From Burkholderiales bacterium (lineage in GTDB: Bacteria > Pseudomonadota > Gammaproteobacteria > Burkholderiales > SG8-41): a DNA stretch of 41,829 nucleotides. The DNA lies in assembly GCA_019744975.1 (NCBI GenBank), contig JAIETP010000041.1:1-41829 (forward strand), read 5' to 3'. Positions 28,441-36,756 of the stretch are shown here, piece by piece. Both the position numbers and the translations under genes were made by a program. The notes beneath the pieces were generated by a model. The model did no database searches and was not told the origin of the DNA. It was given only the letters and a program-made list of their open reading frames with translations. Numbering within the stretch: position 1 is the first letter of the stretch; each line of letters begins with the position of its first letter.

Positions 28441-29973
28441 ATGCGCAAACTGATACTCGTGCTCGGCGACCAGCTGAGTCTCGACAATCCCGCGCTCGCC
28501 GGCATCGACCGCGCGCAGGACTGCGTGGTGATGATCGAAGCCGCGGGAGAATCCACCCACGTGTGGAGTCACCGGGCGCGCATCACGCTGTTCCTGTCGG
28601 CGATGCGCCACTTCGCGGAAGATCTGCGCGCACAAAAGCTGCCGCTGCATTATGTCGCGCTGCAGCCCGGTGCAGGCGGGGAACCCGGCCTTGGCGTGCA
28701 GCTCCGCGCCGTCATCAATGAACGGCGGCCGGCCAGGGTCGTCATCTGCGAACCCGGTGAACACCGTGTGCTTGAACTCGTCAAGACGGCCTGTCGCGAC
28801 GCCGCTGTGCCGCTGGATATCCGCTCCGACAGCCACTTCCTGTGCAGCCGCGAAGAATTCGCCGAATGGGCCAAAGGCCGCAAAGAACTGCGCATGGAAT
28901 TTTTCTACCGGCAGATGCGGCGCCGGCACGATGTATTGATGGAAATGGGCGAACCCGCCGGCGGAAAATGGAATTTTGATGCCGCAAACCGCGGCTCATT
29001 TCCCAAGGCAGGTCCCGGCGCACTGCCGCAACCTCCGCAGTTCCCCCCGGACGCAATCACACGGCAAGTGATTGCACTGGTCGGACAGCGTTTCCCTCAA
29101 CATCCGGGTTCGCTCCAAACATTCGGCTGGCCGGTCACCCGCGCCGATGCGCTGCAGGCCCTGCAGGATTTCATCAAACACCGCCTGCCGACTTTCGGCC
29201 TCTATCAGGATGCGATGTGGAGCGGCATGCCCTTCGGTTGGCATTCGCTGCTGTCGGCCGCGCTGAACCTGAAATTGCTCGATCCGCGCGAAGTCATTGC
29301 CGCGGCCGTGGCGGCCTGGCGCGACGGCCATGCGCCGCTGGCCGGCGTCGAGGGTTTTGTGCGGCAGATCCTCGGCTGGCGTGAATTCATCCGCGGCGTC
29401 TACTGGCTGGACATGCCGGGCATGCTCGAGGCCAACCACTTCGACCATCAGCGCCCTCTGCCGTCATGGTACTGGACCGGCGAAACAGACATGAACTGCC
29501 TGCGCGAAACCATCACCCAGACGCTGCGCCACGGCTATGCACACCACATCCAGCGCCTGATGGTGACCGGCAATTTCGCATTACTCGCCGGCATCGCGCC
29601 CCGCGCCGTGCACGAATGGTATCTGGCGGTCTACGTCGACGCCGTCGAATGGGCGGAACTGCCCAACACCGCGGGCATGGCGCTCTACGCCAACGGCGGG
29701 CGGTTCACCAGCAAACCCTATGTCGCCTCCGGCGCCTACATCCAGCGCATGAGCAACTACTGCAACAACTGCCGTTATGACCCGAAAATCAGGACCGGGC
29801 CGCGCGCCTGTCCGTACACCACCCTGTACTGGAACTTTCTCGACCGCCATGAGTCGGTATTCAAGCGCAATCCACGCACCGCGCTGATGGCGGGCAATGT
29901 CGCACGACTGACCGCCGCCGAACGCGGCGCGATCCGCACCGCGGCCGGCAACATTCTGGCAACAATTGCGTGA
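28441..29973 (+). CDS. phrB: Fe-S cryptochrome/(6-4) photolyase family protein
   Basis: Flavoprotein of the bacterial iron-sulfur photolyase/cryptochrome group (CryB/PhrB type), repairing (6-4) photoproducts or sensing blue light. 510 residues. Start MRKLILVLGDQLSLDNPAL is typical. C353, C441, C444 and C457 have the same mutual spacing as the four [4Fe-4S] ligands remembered for Agrobacterium PhrB (350, 438, 441, 454). RHGYAHHIQRLMV (363-375) contains the conserved active-site histidines. LPNTAGMALYANGG and SKPYVASGAYI are family hallmarks. Repair versus signalling cannot be decided from sequence. Confidence 0.93.
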   Translation: MRKLILVLGDQLSLDNPALAGIDRAQDCVVMIEAAGESTHVWSHRARITLFLSAMRHFAEDLRAQKLPLHYVALQPGAGGEPGLGVQLRAVINERRPARVVICEPGEHRVLELVKTACRDAAVPLDIRSDSHFLCSREEFAEWAKGRKELRMEFFYRQMRRRHDVLMEMGEPAGGKWNFDAANRGSFPKAGPGALPQPPQFPPDAITRQVIALVGQRFPQHPGSLQTFGWPVTRADALQALQDFIKHRLPTFGLYQDAMWSGMPFGWHSLLSAALNLKLLDPREVIAAAVAAWRDGHAPLAGVEGFVRQILGWREFIRGVYWLDMPGMLEANHFDHQRPLPSWYWTGETDMNCLRETITQTLRHGYAHHIQRLMVTGNFALLAGIAPRAVHEWYLAVYVDAVEWAELPNTAGMALYANGGRFTSKPYVASGAYIQRMSNYCNNCRYDPKIRTGPRACPYTTLYWNFLDRHESVFKRNPRTALMAGNVARLTAAERGAIRTAAGNILATIA

Positions 29974-30016
29974 CCATAATATGTTCCCCTCTGCCCGCGA
30001 GGCCAAGGAGCCCCTG

Positions 30017-30880
30017 ATGCAGCCCAGCACCGAGTTTGTCACCACCAACCGCATGCTCTACCCGGAGATTTTCAAGTCGCTGGAACGCATCCGCTGGAAC
30101 ATGGCCGATGATGTTCCCTGGGACCGCTTCGACGGCTCGCAACTGTCCGACGAACAGGCCCTGACCATCAAGATGAACGCGATCACCGAGTGGGCCGCGC
30201 TGCCGGCCACGGAAATGTTCCTGCGCGACAACCAGCATGACAGTGATTTCTCCGCCTTCATGTCGGTTTGGTTCTACGAGGAGCAGAAACATTCGCTGGT
30301 GCTGATCGATTACCTGCGGCGTTTCCGTCCCGAAATGGCGCCGACGCCGGAGGAACTGCACGCGGTGCGTTTTGCCTTCGACCCGGCGCCGCCGCTGGAA
30401 ACCCTGATGATGCATTTCTGCGGCGAAATCCGCCTCAATCACTGGTACCGCTGCGCGATGCAATGGCATACCGAGCCGGTGATCCGCCACATCTACAACC
30501 TGATCTCGCGCGACGAGGCACGTCATGGCGGCGCCTACCTGCAGTACATGAAGCGCGCACTGAACACCGTTGGTGAATCCGCACGCGCGGCCTTCTCCAA
30601 AGTCGGTGTGCTGATGGCCAGTTCCGGGCGCAGCGGCAAACCGCTGCATCCGACCAATCTGCATGTCAACAAAAGCCTGTTCCCGAACGATACCGTGCAA
30701 AGCAAACTCCCGGATCCGGCATGGCTTGAGCGCTGGCTGGATGAACAGATCCGCTTTGATCGCGACTGGGAGCAAAAGGTGGTCTCGGTAATCCTGCACA
30801 ATCTGTCACTGCTGTTCGGGCGCAAATTCGAATCGGTGAAGGACCTCAACCGCTTCCGCAAGGAAATGATCGCGGTCTGA
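30017..30880 (+). CDS. Ferritin-like di-iron protein, acyl-ACP-desaturase-like
   Basis: 287 residues from ATG 30017, which has AAGGAG six bases upstream; the frame extends to a TTG at 29966 but without such a site. The di-iron ligand pattern of soluble acyl-ACP desaturases can be read: E in TEWAALPATE, EEQKH, E in CGEIRLNHWY, and DEARHGG. The family introduces double bonds into acyl chains using O2. It follows the photolyase by 43 bases and may belong to the litR operon, adding an oxidative acyl enzyme to the lipid genes opposite. Substrate unknown. Confidence 0.8.
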   Translation: MQPSTEFVTTNRMLYPEIFKSLERIRWNMADDVPWDRFDGSQLSDEQALTIKMNAITEWAALPATEMFLRDNQHDSDFSAFMSVWFYEEQKHSLVLIDYLRRFRPEMAPTPEELHAVRFAFDPAPPLETLMMHFCGEIRLNHWYRCAMQWHTEPVIRHIYNLISRDEARHGGAYLQYMKRALNTVGESARAAFSKVGVLMASSGRSGKPLHPTNLHVNKSLFPNDTVQSKLPDPAWLERWLDEQIRFDRDWEQKVVSVILHNLSLLFGRKFESVKDLNRFRKEMIAV

Positions 30881-30940
30881 AGCAGTCGCCGGTCTTCCGG
30901 CGTTTGTCGCAGCCCGCGCGCCCGCGTAGACTGCGGCCTC

Positions 30941-31438
30941 ATGCATGACACTCCGGATTTCGAACGGCGCATCTGCGCCCCCGCCGACGCAGCAGGGCGC
31001 GTCACACAGTTATCCCGGCCGCTGGTGTTCACCAACGGCGTGTTCGACATCCTGCACCGCGGCCATGTCACCTACCTCGCACAGGCGCGCGCCCTGGGCG
31101 CAAGCCTGATCGTCGCACTGAACAGCGATGCCTCCGCCAAACGCCTGGGCAAGGGCGACGACCGCCCGATCAACACGCTGGCCGACCGTGCGGCCGTAAT
31201 CGCCGCGCTGGGCTCTGTCGACCTGGTCACCTGGTTCGATGCCGATACGCCGCTGGAACTGATCCTCGCGCTCAAACCCGATGTGCTGGTCAAGGGCGGA
31301 GACTGGAAAGAAGGCGCCATTGTCGGCGCCCGCGAGGTGCGTGGTTGGGGCGGCACGGTGCATTCCATCGCCTTCACCCACCAGCGTTCGACCACCGCAT
31401 TACTGGCCAGGGTACGCACTGACAGCCCTAACAAGTAA
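30941..31438 (+). CDS. rfaE2: D-glycero-beta-D-manno-heptose 1-phosphate adenylyltransferase
   Basis: Forms ADP-heptose from heptose 1-phosphate for LPS core synthesis. 165 residues, a stand-alone version of the C-terminal domain of HldE. Nucleotidyltransferase motifs: FTNGVFDILHRGHVTYL with HxGH, NSDASAKRLGKGDDRPIN, PDVLVKGGDWKEGAIVGA, and the ending THQRSTTALLARV. No kinase domain (HldA/RfaE1) is attached, so that activity must be elsewhere. Convergent with the SPOR gene across a gap holding an AT-rich repeat. Confidence 0.95.
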   Translation: MHDTPDFERRICAPADAAGRVTQLSRPLVFTNGVFDILHRGHVTYLAQARALGASLIVALNSDASAKRLGKGDDRPINTLADRAAVIAALGSVDLVTWFDADTPLELILALKPDVLVKGGDWKEGAIVGAREVRGWGGTVHSIAFTHQRSTTALLARVRTDSPNK

Positions 31439-31476
31439 GAGCCAAGAAGTAAGCGCCCGCTAACTTATAGCTAGTC

Positions 31477-31498
31477 ATAAGTATTTGTTTTTATTGAT
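31477..31498 (-). repeat. AT-rich intergenic repeat, copy 2
   Basis: Minus strand: 22 bases identical to 20220-20241 (core ATCAATAAAAACAAATA plus CTTAT). It sits in the 64-base convergent gap between rfaE2 and the SPOR gene, ending four bases before the SPOR stop codon. Confidence 0.75.
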
Positions 31499-31502
31499 AA
31501 TT

Positions 31503-32207
31503 TTATGATTTCGCCGGGGCGCTAACCGGGCAGCCCCCGGTCTTGATTTCCGCCGCCGGAAAGTCCTTCTGCAACTCCGCCAGCCGCGTCAGCGTCGCCG
31601 CAGCGGGGTCGCCCACCACAAACACCACCTGCTTCAGGAACCGTTCGCGGCGTGTGACTGTGGCTGACCGTACACCCAGCGCGCGCAGGCGTTCGAGTTC
31701 GGCTTTCGCCGCGTCCTCGTTTTTGAACAGGCCCAGCGACAGCGCATTGCGCCACGGACCGGCATCGGTAACAACAAAAAATTCCGCGACGCCCAAGGCC
31801 TTCAGTTCGCCCATCTTGCGCTCCACGTCGCTCTTGGTCTTCTGCGGCGGCATGTGTACCCAGTAACCATCCACCTCGGTGACGCGGCGCTGCGCCCCGC
31901 CCGGTAAAGCCAGCGCGGTCAATGCCGCATCGGCGCGCGCGACTTCAGAACCGGCAAACGGCCCCCATTCGGCACAGTTTTTCGGCGCAGATTGTGCTGT
32001 GGGCACGGCAGGCGCAGCCGGCGCGGAAGCCGAAACGGCGCCTGGCGCAACCGACGACACCGTTTCAACACCAACCGGAACAATTTTCTCCGGACTGATC
32101 TGCAGGGCGGCAATCTGCGCCGCAGCCCCGTCGGCCTCGCCAAGAAAATGGTGATAGGCAAAAAAACCAAGATTGGCAAACAACAGCAGCAACAACAGAA
32201 TTCTCAT
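31503..32207 (-). CDS. SPOR-domain protein
   Basis: 234 residues: an N-terminal hydrophobic segment (about 2-18) as membrane anchor, an Ala/Pro/Val-rich linker (about 45-75), then NCAEWGPFAGSEVARADAAL and a region with VHMPPQKTKSDVERKMGELKALGVAEFFV and SLGLFKNEDAAKAELERLRALGVRSA, the SPOR repeat pattern. SPOR domains bind denuded septal glycan. ATG 32207 overlaps the coaX stop as ATGA. The same birA-coaX-SPOR order is common in betaproteobacteria. Confidence 0.82.
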   Translation of the reverse strand: MRILLLLLLFANLGFFAYHHFLGEADGAAAQIAALQISPEKIVPVGVETVSSVAPGAVSASAPAAPAVPTAQSAPKNCAEWGPFAGSEVARADAALTALALPGGAQRRVTEVDGYWVHMPPQKTKSDVERKMGELKALGVAEFFVVTDAGPWRNALSLGLFKNEDAAKAELERLRALGVRSATVTRRERFLKQVVFVVGDPAAATLTRLAELQKDFPAAEIKTGGCPVSAPAKS

Positions 32208-32947
32208 CGCGGGCTCATTTCAGGCTGCAGCGCAATCTGCAGCAATCCTTCCAGCACCAGATTATCCACAACCGTCACCGGCGCGGTAAGCCGCTTTTCG
32301 ATCAATGCCAGGCCGCCGCCGGACAACACCACCGGCGGCAGCGCCCCCGTGCTCTCCTCCAGATAACGCTGCACGCGGTCGACGGCGCCGGCCAGCGCAT
32401 TGACCGCCCCGCTGAATATCGCGTCCCCGGTATTGTCGGGAAAATAACTGAACACGCCTTCGCGTGCGGCGAGGTTGGCGGTGTCACGCGCCAGTGCATC
32501 CCGCATCAGTGTCGCGCCGGGCACGATGCAGCCGCCGAGAAACACCCCCTCGGCGCTCAGCGCATCCACGGTCATGGTGGTGCCGACATTCACCACCACG
32601 CAGGCTGCCTGGGTCAGGTGCCAGGCGCCGATCAGCGCCGCCCAGCGATCCGGACCCAGGGTCTCCGGTTCCGCGTAACCGCTGCTGACGCCGCATTGTG
32701 CAGCGGTGCTGGTGATCCACAACGGCGCGGGCGCCGCGGCATTCAAACCGGCCGCAACCTGTACCCGAGCCGCAGCGCCGGCCACATTCGAAATCACCGT
32801 GCGCTGCGCCACCGGCAGTGCGGCAAACTCAGCGGCCAGTTCGGCGGCGCGCGCCGTCGCCACCCAGCCCTGGCGCACCCAGCCGCCGGCCTCGCTGTAA
32901 CCCCACTTGATGCGGGTGTTGCCGATGTCGATGGCGAGTATGTTCAT
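32204..32947 (-). CDS. coaX: Type III pantothenate kinase
   Basis: Phosphorylates pantothenate, first step of CoA synthesis; ASKHA fold. 247 residues: MNILAIDIGNTRIKWG (phosphate-1 loop), LGPDRWAALIGAW (pantothenate-binding GxDR), VVNVGTTMTVDAL, GGCIVPG and LSGGG. These are all the type III motifs, though the usual GTA[TI]T appears as VGTTMT. It overlaps birA and the SPOR gene by ATGA at both ends. Confidence 0.95.
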   Translation of the reverse strand: MNILAIDIGNTRIKWGYSEAGGWVRQGWVATARAAELAAEFAALPVAQRTVISNVAGAAARVQVAAGLNAAAPAPLWITSTAAQCGVSSGYAEPETLGPDRWAALIGAWHLTQAACVVVNVGTTMTVDALSAEGVFLGGCIVPGATLMRDALARDTANLAAREGVFSYFPDNTGDAIFSGAVNALAGAVDRVQRYLEESTGALPPVVLSGGGLALIEKRLTAPVTVVDNLVLEGLLQIALQPEMSPR

Positions 32948-33936
32948 CCGCCACCCCCGGCCCGCGCCGGGCGCAGGCTGACTTCACCACTATGATGGCG
33001 CGCGATGCCGGAAGCGGTTTCAAGCAGCAGCACACCGTCATCGGCTACGCCGCAAGCGCGCCCGGTCAGCTCGCTGCCATCGGGTAAAGTCAGGCATACC
33101 GGCTGGTCCTGATGCGTGTGCAGCGCCTGCCATTCCGCGCGCAAAGGCGCGAAACCGCCGGCGGTGAAGCGCTCCAGTACCGCGGCCAGTTCCACCAGCA
33201 GCTGCGCCAGCAGGCGGTTGCGGTCCACGCTTGCGCCCGTCGCCGTTTCAAGGTCGGCCACCGGTTGATCGACCGCGGCAATCACGCGCGGGTCGGGCCG
33301 CACATTGATGCCGATACCGATCACGGCGGCACTCGGCCCCAGCACGTCGCCCTGCATTTCGATCAGGATGCCCGCGAGTTTGCCGCCGGGCAGCACCACA
33401 TCGTTGGGCCATTTGAGCTGCGCGTCGGGCGCGCCCGCGGCACGCAACACCCGCGCCAGCGCAACCCCCACGGCGAGGCTCAGCCCCGCCAGTTCGCGCG
33501 CGCCCTGCGCAAAGCGCCACAGCAGCGAAAACGTCAGCGTACTGCCGATGCCGGACTGCCAGGCCCGGCCGCGCCGGCCGCGCCCCGCCGTCTGCGCCTC
33601 GGCCGCCAGCGCGAGTCCGCTGCCCGCACCCTGCGCCGCGCGCAGCATCAGCTGGGTATTGGTCGAATCCACGGTATCGCAGATTTCGAGGGTAATGCCG
33701 CTGGCATGCACCCCGGGATCACGCCGGATGTACTCCGCGTCAAGCAAAGACACCGCCCGCTCCAGACGGTAGCCGCGGCCGTGCACCTTCTCGACCTGGA
33801 ATCCGGCATCGGTGATCTCGCGGATGCCATACCAGACGGCACTGCGCGTGACGCCCAGCGCGCGCGCCATGGTTTCACCGGAGTGGAAATCGCCGTCCGC
33901 AAGCAGGCGCAGCGTCTGGAAAGCCGTGGTTTTCAT
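32944..33936 (-). CDS. birA: Biotin--[acetyl-CoA-carboxylase] ligase / BirA repressor
   Basis: Attaches biotin to the carboxylase carrier protein. 330 residues from ATG 33936 (MKTTAFQTLRLLADGDFHSG). An N-terminal helix-turn-helix (about 17-60, RALGVTRSAVWYGIREI) indicates the bifunctional, DNA-binding class. The catalytic part has VDSTNTQLM, AEAQTAGRGRRGRAW (biotinyl-AMP loop), LKWPNDVV and GIGINV. Family-typical small C-terminal domain. Upstream is a short divergent promoter region shared with a Bug-protein gene. Confidence 0.95.
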   Translation of the reverse strand: MKTTAFQTLRLLADGDFHSGETMARALGVTRSAVWYGIREITDAGFQVEKVHGRGYRLERAVSLLDAEYIRRDPGVHASGITLEICDTVDSTNTQLMLRAAQGAGSGLALAAEAQTAGRGRRGRAWQSGIGSTLTFSLLWRFAQGARELAGLSLAVGVALARVLRAAGAPDAQLKWPNDVVLPGGKLAGILIEMQGDVLGPSAAVIGIGINVRPDPRVIAAVDQPVADLETATGASVDRNRLLAQLLVELAAVLERFTAGGFAPLRAEWQALHTHQDQPVCLTLPDGSELTGRACGVADDGVLLLETASGIARHHSGEVSLRPARAGGGG

Positions 33937-33996
33937 TGCAGGCCCATAGCATAGCCCAACACGGCTAATATAACGCTCCACACACAGGGAGGCGTC

Positions 33997-34968
33997 ATGA
34001 AAAAAACAATATCGCTCGTGCTTTGGTGTTTCCTGGTCATGCCCGCATCACAGTCGGTGGCACAGACGTTTCCGGCAAAACCCATCCGCATCGTCGTGCC
34101 GTTTCCTGCCGGCGGCACCTCCGACATCCTGACCCGCCTGATCGGCGCCAAGATGACGGAATCCTGGGGCCAGCAGGTGCTTCCCGACAACCGGCCCGGC
34201 GCCAACGGCAACATCGGCGCCGACATGGTGGCGCGCGCCGCACCCGACGGCCATACGCTGGTATTGATGGATGTCGGCAACCTCGCGATCAGCCCCAGCG
34301 TGTTCGCAAAAATGCCCTTCGATATCATCAAGGATTTTGCGCCGGTCACCGTTGTCTCGTACTCGCCGCACATCCTCGCAACACATCCGAGCATGCCGGC
34401 CAAAACCGTCAAGGAAATCATCGCGCTGGCCAAGGCCCGGCCCGGCAAACTGAATTACGCCACCGGCCTCGGCGGCGCGCCGCACATGGCCGGGCTGATG
34501 TTTGCCTATCGTGCGGGAATCAACTGGGCCTACATCCCCACCAAGGGCGGTTTTGCCAATATCCTGATCGTGACCACCGGTGAAGCCGATCTCTTGTTCA
34601 ACGGCATGCTGGCCACGCTGCCACACACCAAGTCCGGCCGGCTGCGCCTGATCGCGGTGTCCAGTGAAAAACGTTTCCCCGCGCTGCCGGACACGCCGGT
34701 GGTGGCCGAAATGCCCGGACTCGAAGGGTTTGTCACGGGCTCCTGGCAGGGCGTACTGGCCCCGGCGAAAACCCCGCCCGAAGTGGTGGCCAAACTGCAG
34801 GTGGAAATCTCCCGCATCATCCAGCAGCCCGACATGAAGGAAAAACTGACCAGCCAGGGTGCTGATCCCATCGGCAACAGCCCGGCGGACATGGCGAAAT
34901 GGCTCGCCGCGGAAAAAGACCGCTGGGCCAAGCTGATCAAAGCCACCGGGTTCAAACTCGAACAATGA
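33997..34968 (+). CDS. Bug-family (TctC) periplasmic substrate-binding protein 1
   Basis: Solute receptor of the tripartite tricarboxylate transporter family, 323 residues. Signal peptide to about SVAQ (23), then FPAKPIRIVVPFPAGGTSDILTRLIG, the Bug start, followed by VLPDNRPGANGNIGADMVARAAPDGHTL and late PALPDTPVVAEM and SWQGVLAPAKTP. The ribosome site GGGAGG lies just before the ATG. No TctA/TctB membrane partners are in the window, so it is an orphan receptor here. Ligand not predictable. Confidence 0.92.
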   Translation: MKKTISLVLWCFLVMPASQSVAQTFPAKPIRIVVPFPAGGTSDILTRLIGAKMTESWGQQVLPDNRPGANGNIGADMVARAAPDGHTLVLMDVGNLAISPSVFAKMPFDIIKDFAPVTVVSYSPHILATHPSMPAKTVKEIIALAKARPGKLNYATGLGGAPHMAGLMFAYRAGINWAYIPTKGGFANILIVTTGEADLLFNGMLATLPHTKSGRLRLIAVSSEKRFPALPDTPVVAEMPGLEGFVTGSWQGVLAPAKTPPEVVAKLQVEISRIIQQPDMKEKLTSQGADPIGNSPADMAKWLAAEKDRWAKLIKATGFKLEQ

Positions 34969-34991
34969 CACGCCACATCGAGGATGAAATC

Positions 34992-35960
34992 ATGCGCCAT
35001 CTGCCACTCACTGCCGCACTCCTCACCGCGCTGTGCCTGCTGCAGGCGGCCCCGGCCGCCGCGCAGAATTACCCGAGCCGGCCGATCCGCGTCGTCGTGC
35101 CCTATCCGCCGGGCGGCATCACCGATGTCACCACACGCATCGTCGCGCAGGAACTGTCGAAGAGCATCCAGCAGAACGTGCTGGTCGACAACCGCCCCGG
35201 CGCCAACAGCATTCTCGGCGTGGAAATCGTGTCCAAGGCCAGCCCGGACGGTTATACGCTGGCCTCGGTCATCGCCGCGCATGCCGCCAACAAGACGCTG
35301 TACCCGAAACTGCCCTATGACCCGGTGAAAAGCTTCGCCACGGTATCGCTGCTCGCCACCGCGCCGCTGATCGTCTGCGCCACCAACAGCCTGCCCGCGA
35401 AGGATGCGCGCGAGCTGGTCGCGCTGGCCAAAGCGAGGCCTGGTGCATTGTCATTCGGCTCCAGCGGTGTCGGCGCGGCCGCGCACCTCACCACCGAACT
35501 GCTGATGCTGACGACCGGCATCAAGATGACCCATGTTCCGTACAAGGGCACCGCGCCGGCGCTGCAGAGCCTGATGGGCGGCGAGATCCAGCTGCTGATG
35601 GATACGCCGTCCTCGATGCTGCCGCACGTGCGCTCGGGCAAGATCAAGGTGCTCGGCATGGCCTCCGAGAAACGCATCGCCGCCGCGCCCGACATCCCGA
35701 CCCTGACTGAAAACGGTGTGGCCGTGACGGGCGGCACCTGGGTGGGCTGGCTGGCGCCGGCAAAAACGCCGAATGCTTCAGTCGCCCGGCTGGGCAAGGA
35801 AATCGGCGGCATCCTGCAGCGCGCGGAAGTGCGCGAACGCTTCACCCAGATGGGCATCGACCCTGTCGGCAACACGCCTGCGGAGTTCGCGAAGTTCCTC
35901 GATGATGAAGTCGAGAAATGGGCCAAGGTGATTCGCGCCGCCAACGTTCGCATTGAATAG
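34992..35960 (+). CDS. Bug-family (TctC) periplasmic substrate-binding protein 2
   Basis: 322 residues from ATG 34992, which gives a clean signal peptide MRHLPLTAALLTALCLLQAAP ending AAAQ; GAGG lies nine bases upstream. An ATG at 34965 overlapping the previous stop as ATGA would add nine polar residues and is possible. The mature part starts YPSRPIRVVVPYPPGGITDVTTRIVA, followed by DNRPGANSILGVEIVSKASPDGYTL, HVPYKGTAPALQSLMGG and late GWLAPAKTP. The tandem with the previous Bug gene suggests duplication or joint acquisition. Confidence 0.92.
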   Translation: MRHLPLTAALLTALCLLQAAPAAAQNYPSRPIRVVVPYPPGGITDVTTRIVAQELSKSIQQNVLVDNRPGANSILGVEIVSKASPDGYTLASVIAAHAANKTLYPKLPYDPVKSFATVSLLATAPLIVCATNSLPAKDARELVALAKARPGALSFGSSGVGAAAHLTTELLMLTTGIKMTHVPYKGTAPALQSLMGGEIQLLMDTPSSMLPHVRSGKIKVLGMASEKRIAAAPDIPTLTENGVAVTGGTWVGWLAPAKTPNASVARLGKEIGGILQRAEVRERFTQMGIDPVGNTPAEFAKFLDDEVEKWAKVIRAANVRIE

Positions 35961-35997
35961 CCCCTTCCTGCATCCATGAACAGGGCGGGTTGAACAC

Positions 35998-36702
35998 TTG
36001 AAACGCCAAATCATAGCCATGGGCGGCGCCGCACTGACTCCCGAACTCGACAATCTGTTGTTAATTCGCTATTTCCTGCAGCAAACCCACAAGCGCAAAC
36101 CCAAAGTCTGCTTCATCGGCACCGCGCACGGTGATGCCGAAGCCGGGCGGTTGCGCTTTTATGCCGGCCTGAGCCAATTCAGCTGCACGCCGACCCACCT
36201 GCCGCTGTTCGCGCGCACACCGCGCGACCTCGCATCCTTCGTGCTTGAACAGGACGCCATCTTCGTCGGCGGCGGCAACACCCGCAGCATGCTTGCGGTA
36301 TGGCGTGACTGGGGTCTGGACGTTCATCTGCGCGCGGCCTGGCAGCGTGGCGTCGTGCTCGGCGGCTGGAGCGCCGGTTCGATCTGCTGGTTCGAGCAGG
36401 GCATCACCGATTCCATCGCCGGACCCCTGACTGCGCTGGATGGCCTGGGATTTCTGCCCGGCAGCAATTGCCCGCATTACGACAGCGAGGTTTTGCGCCG
36501 TCCGACTTACCGGCGGCTGGTGGCCGGCGGCAAAATCGCCGAAGGTTATGCCGCCGATGATGGCGTTGCCCTGCATTTCATTGATGGCCGGCTGCTGCGC
36601 GCAGTGTCGAACCGGCCACGGGCGCGCGGCTGGCGCCTGTCCCGCAGCGGCAAACGCGCGGTGGAACGCGCACTGCCCACGGCTTACCTCGGAAAACGCT
36701 GA
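35998..36702 (+). CDS. Peptidase E-like protein (S51 family)
   Basis: Cytoplasmic serine peptidase family that cleaves N-terminal aspartyl dipeptides; class I glutamine-amidotransferase-like fold. 234 residues from a TTG start at 35998, needed to keep the first beta strand (KRQIIAMGGA); the ATG at 36019 would remove it. Nucleophile elbow GGWSAGSICW, earlier DAIFVGGGNTRSML, and NCPHYDSE with the likely catalytic histidine. Substrate specificity is not proven. Confidence 0.88.
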   Translation: MKRQIIAMGGAALTPELDNLLLIRYFLQQTHKRKPKVCFIGTAHGDAEAGRLRFYAGLSQFSCTPTHLPLFARTPRDLASFVLEQDAIFVGGGNTRSMLAVWRDWGLDVHLRAAWQRGVVLGGWSAGSICWFEQGITDSIAGPLTALDGLGFLPGSNCPHYDSEVLRRPTYRRLVAGGKIAEGYAADDGVALHFIDGRLLRAVSNRPRARGWRLSRSGKRAVERALPTAYLGKR

Positions 36703-36735
36703 TCCCGGGACGGCAAGGGGTAAAATGCGGGATCA
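36700..36735. promoter_or_regulatory. Inverted repeat around a TAAAAT box before glnS
   Basis: TGATCCC (36700-36706, starting with the peptidase stop) and GGGATCA (36729-36735) are perfect complements around TAAAAT (36721-36726). It could be a -10 region or a weak transcript-end hairpin. Confidence 0.3.
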
Positions 36736-36756
36736 TCCAGCAACCGTTTGAGCAGC

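Noticed and set aside
36703-36756. Possible T-box or other riboswitch before glnS
   Set aside because: The gap is only about 50 bases and shows none of the T-box core; only a 7-bp inverted repeat is present.
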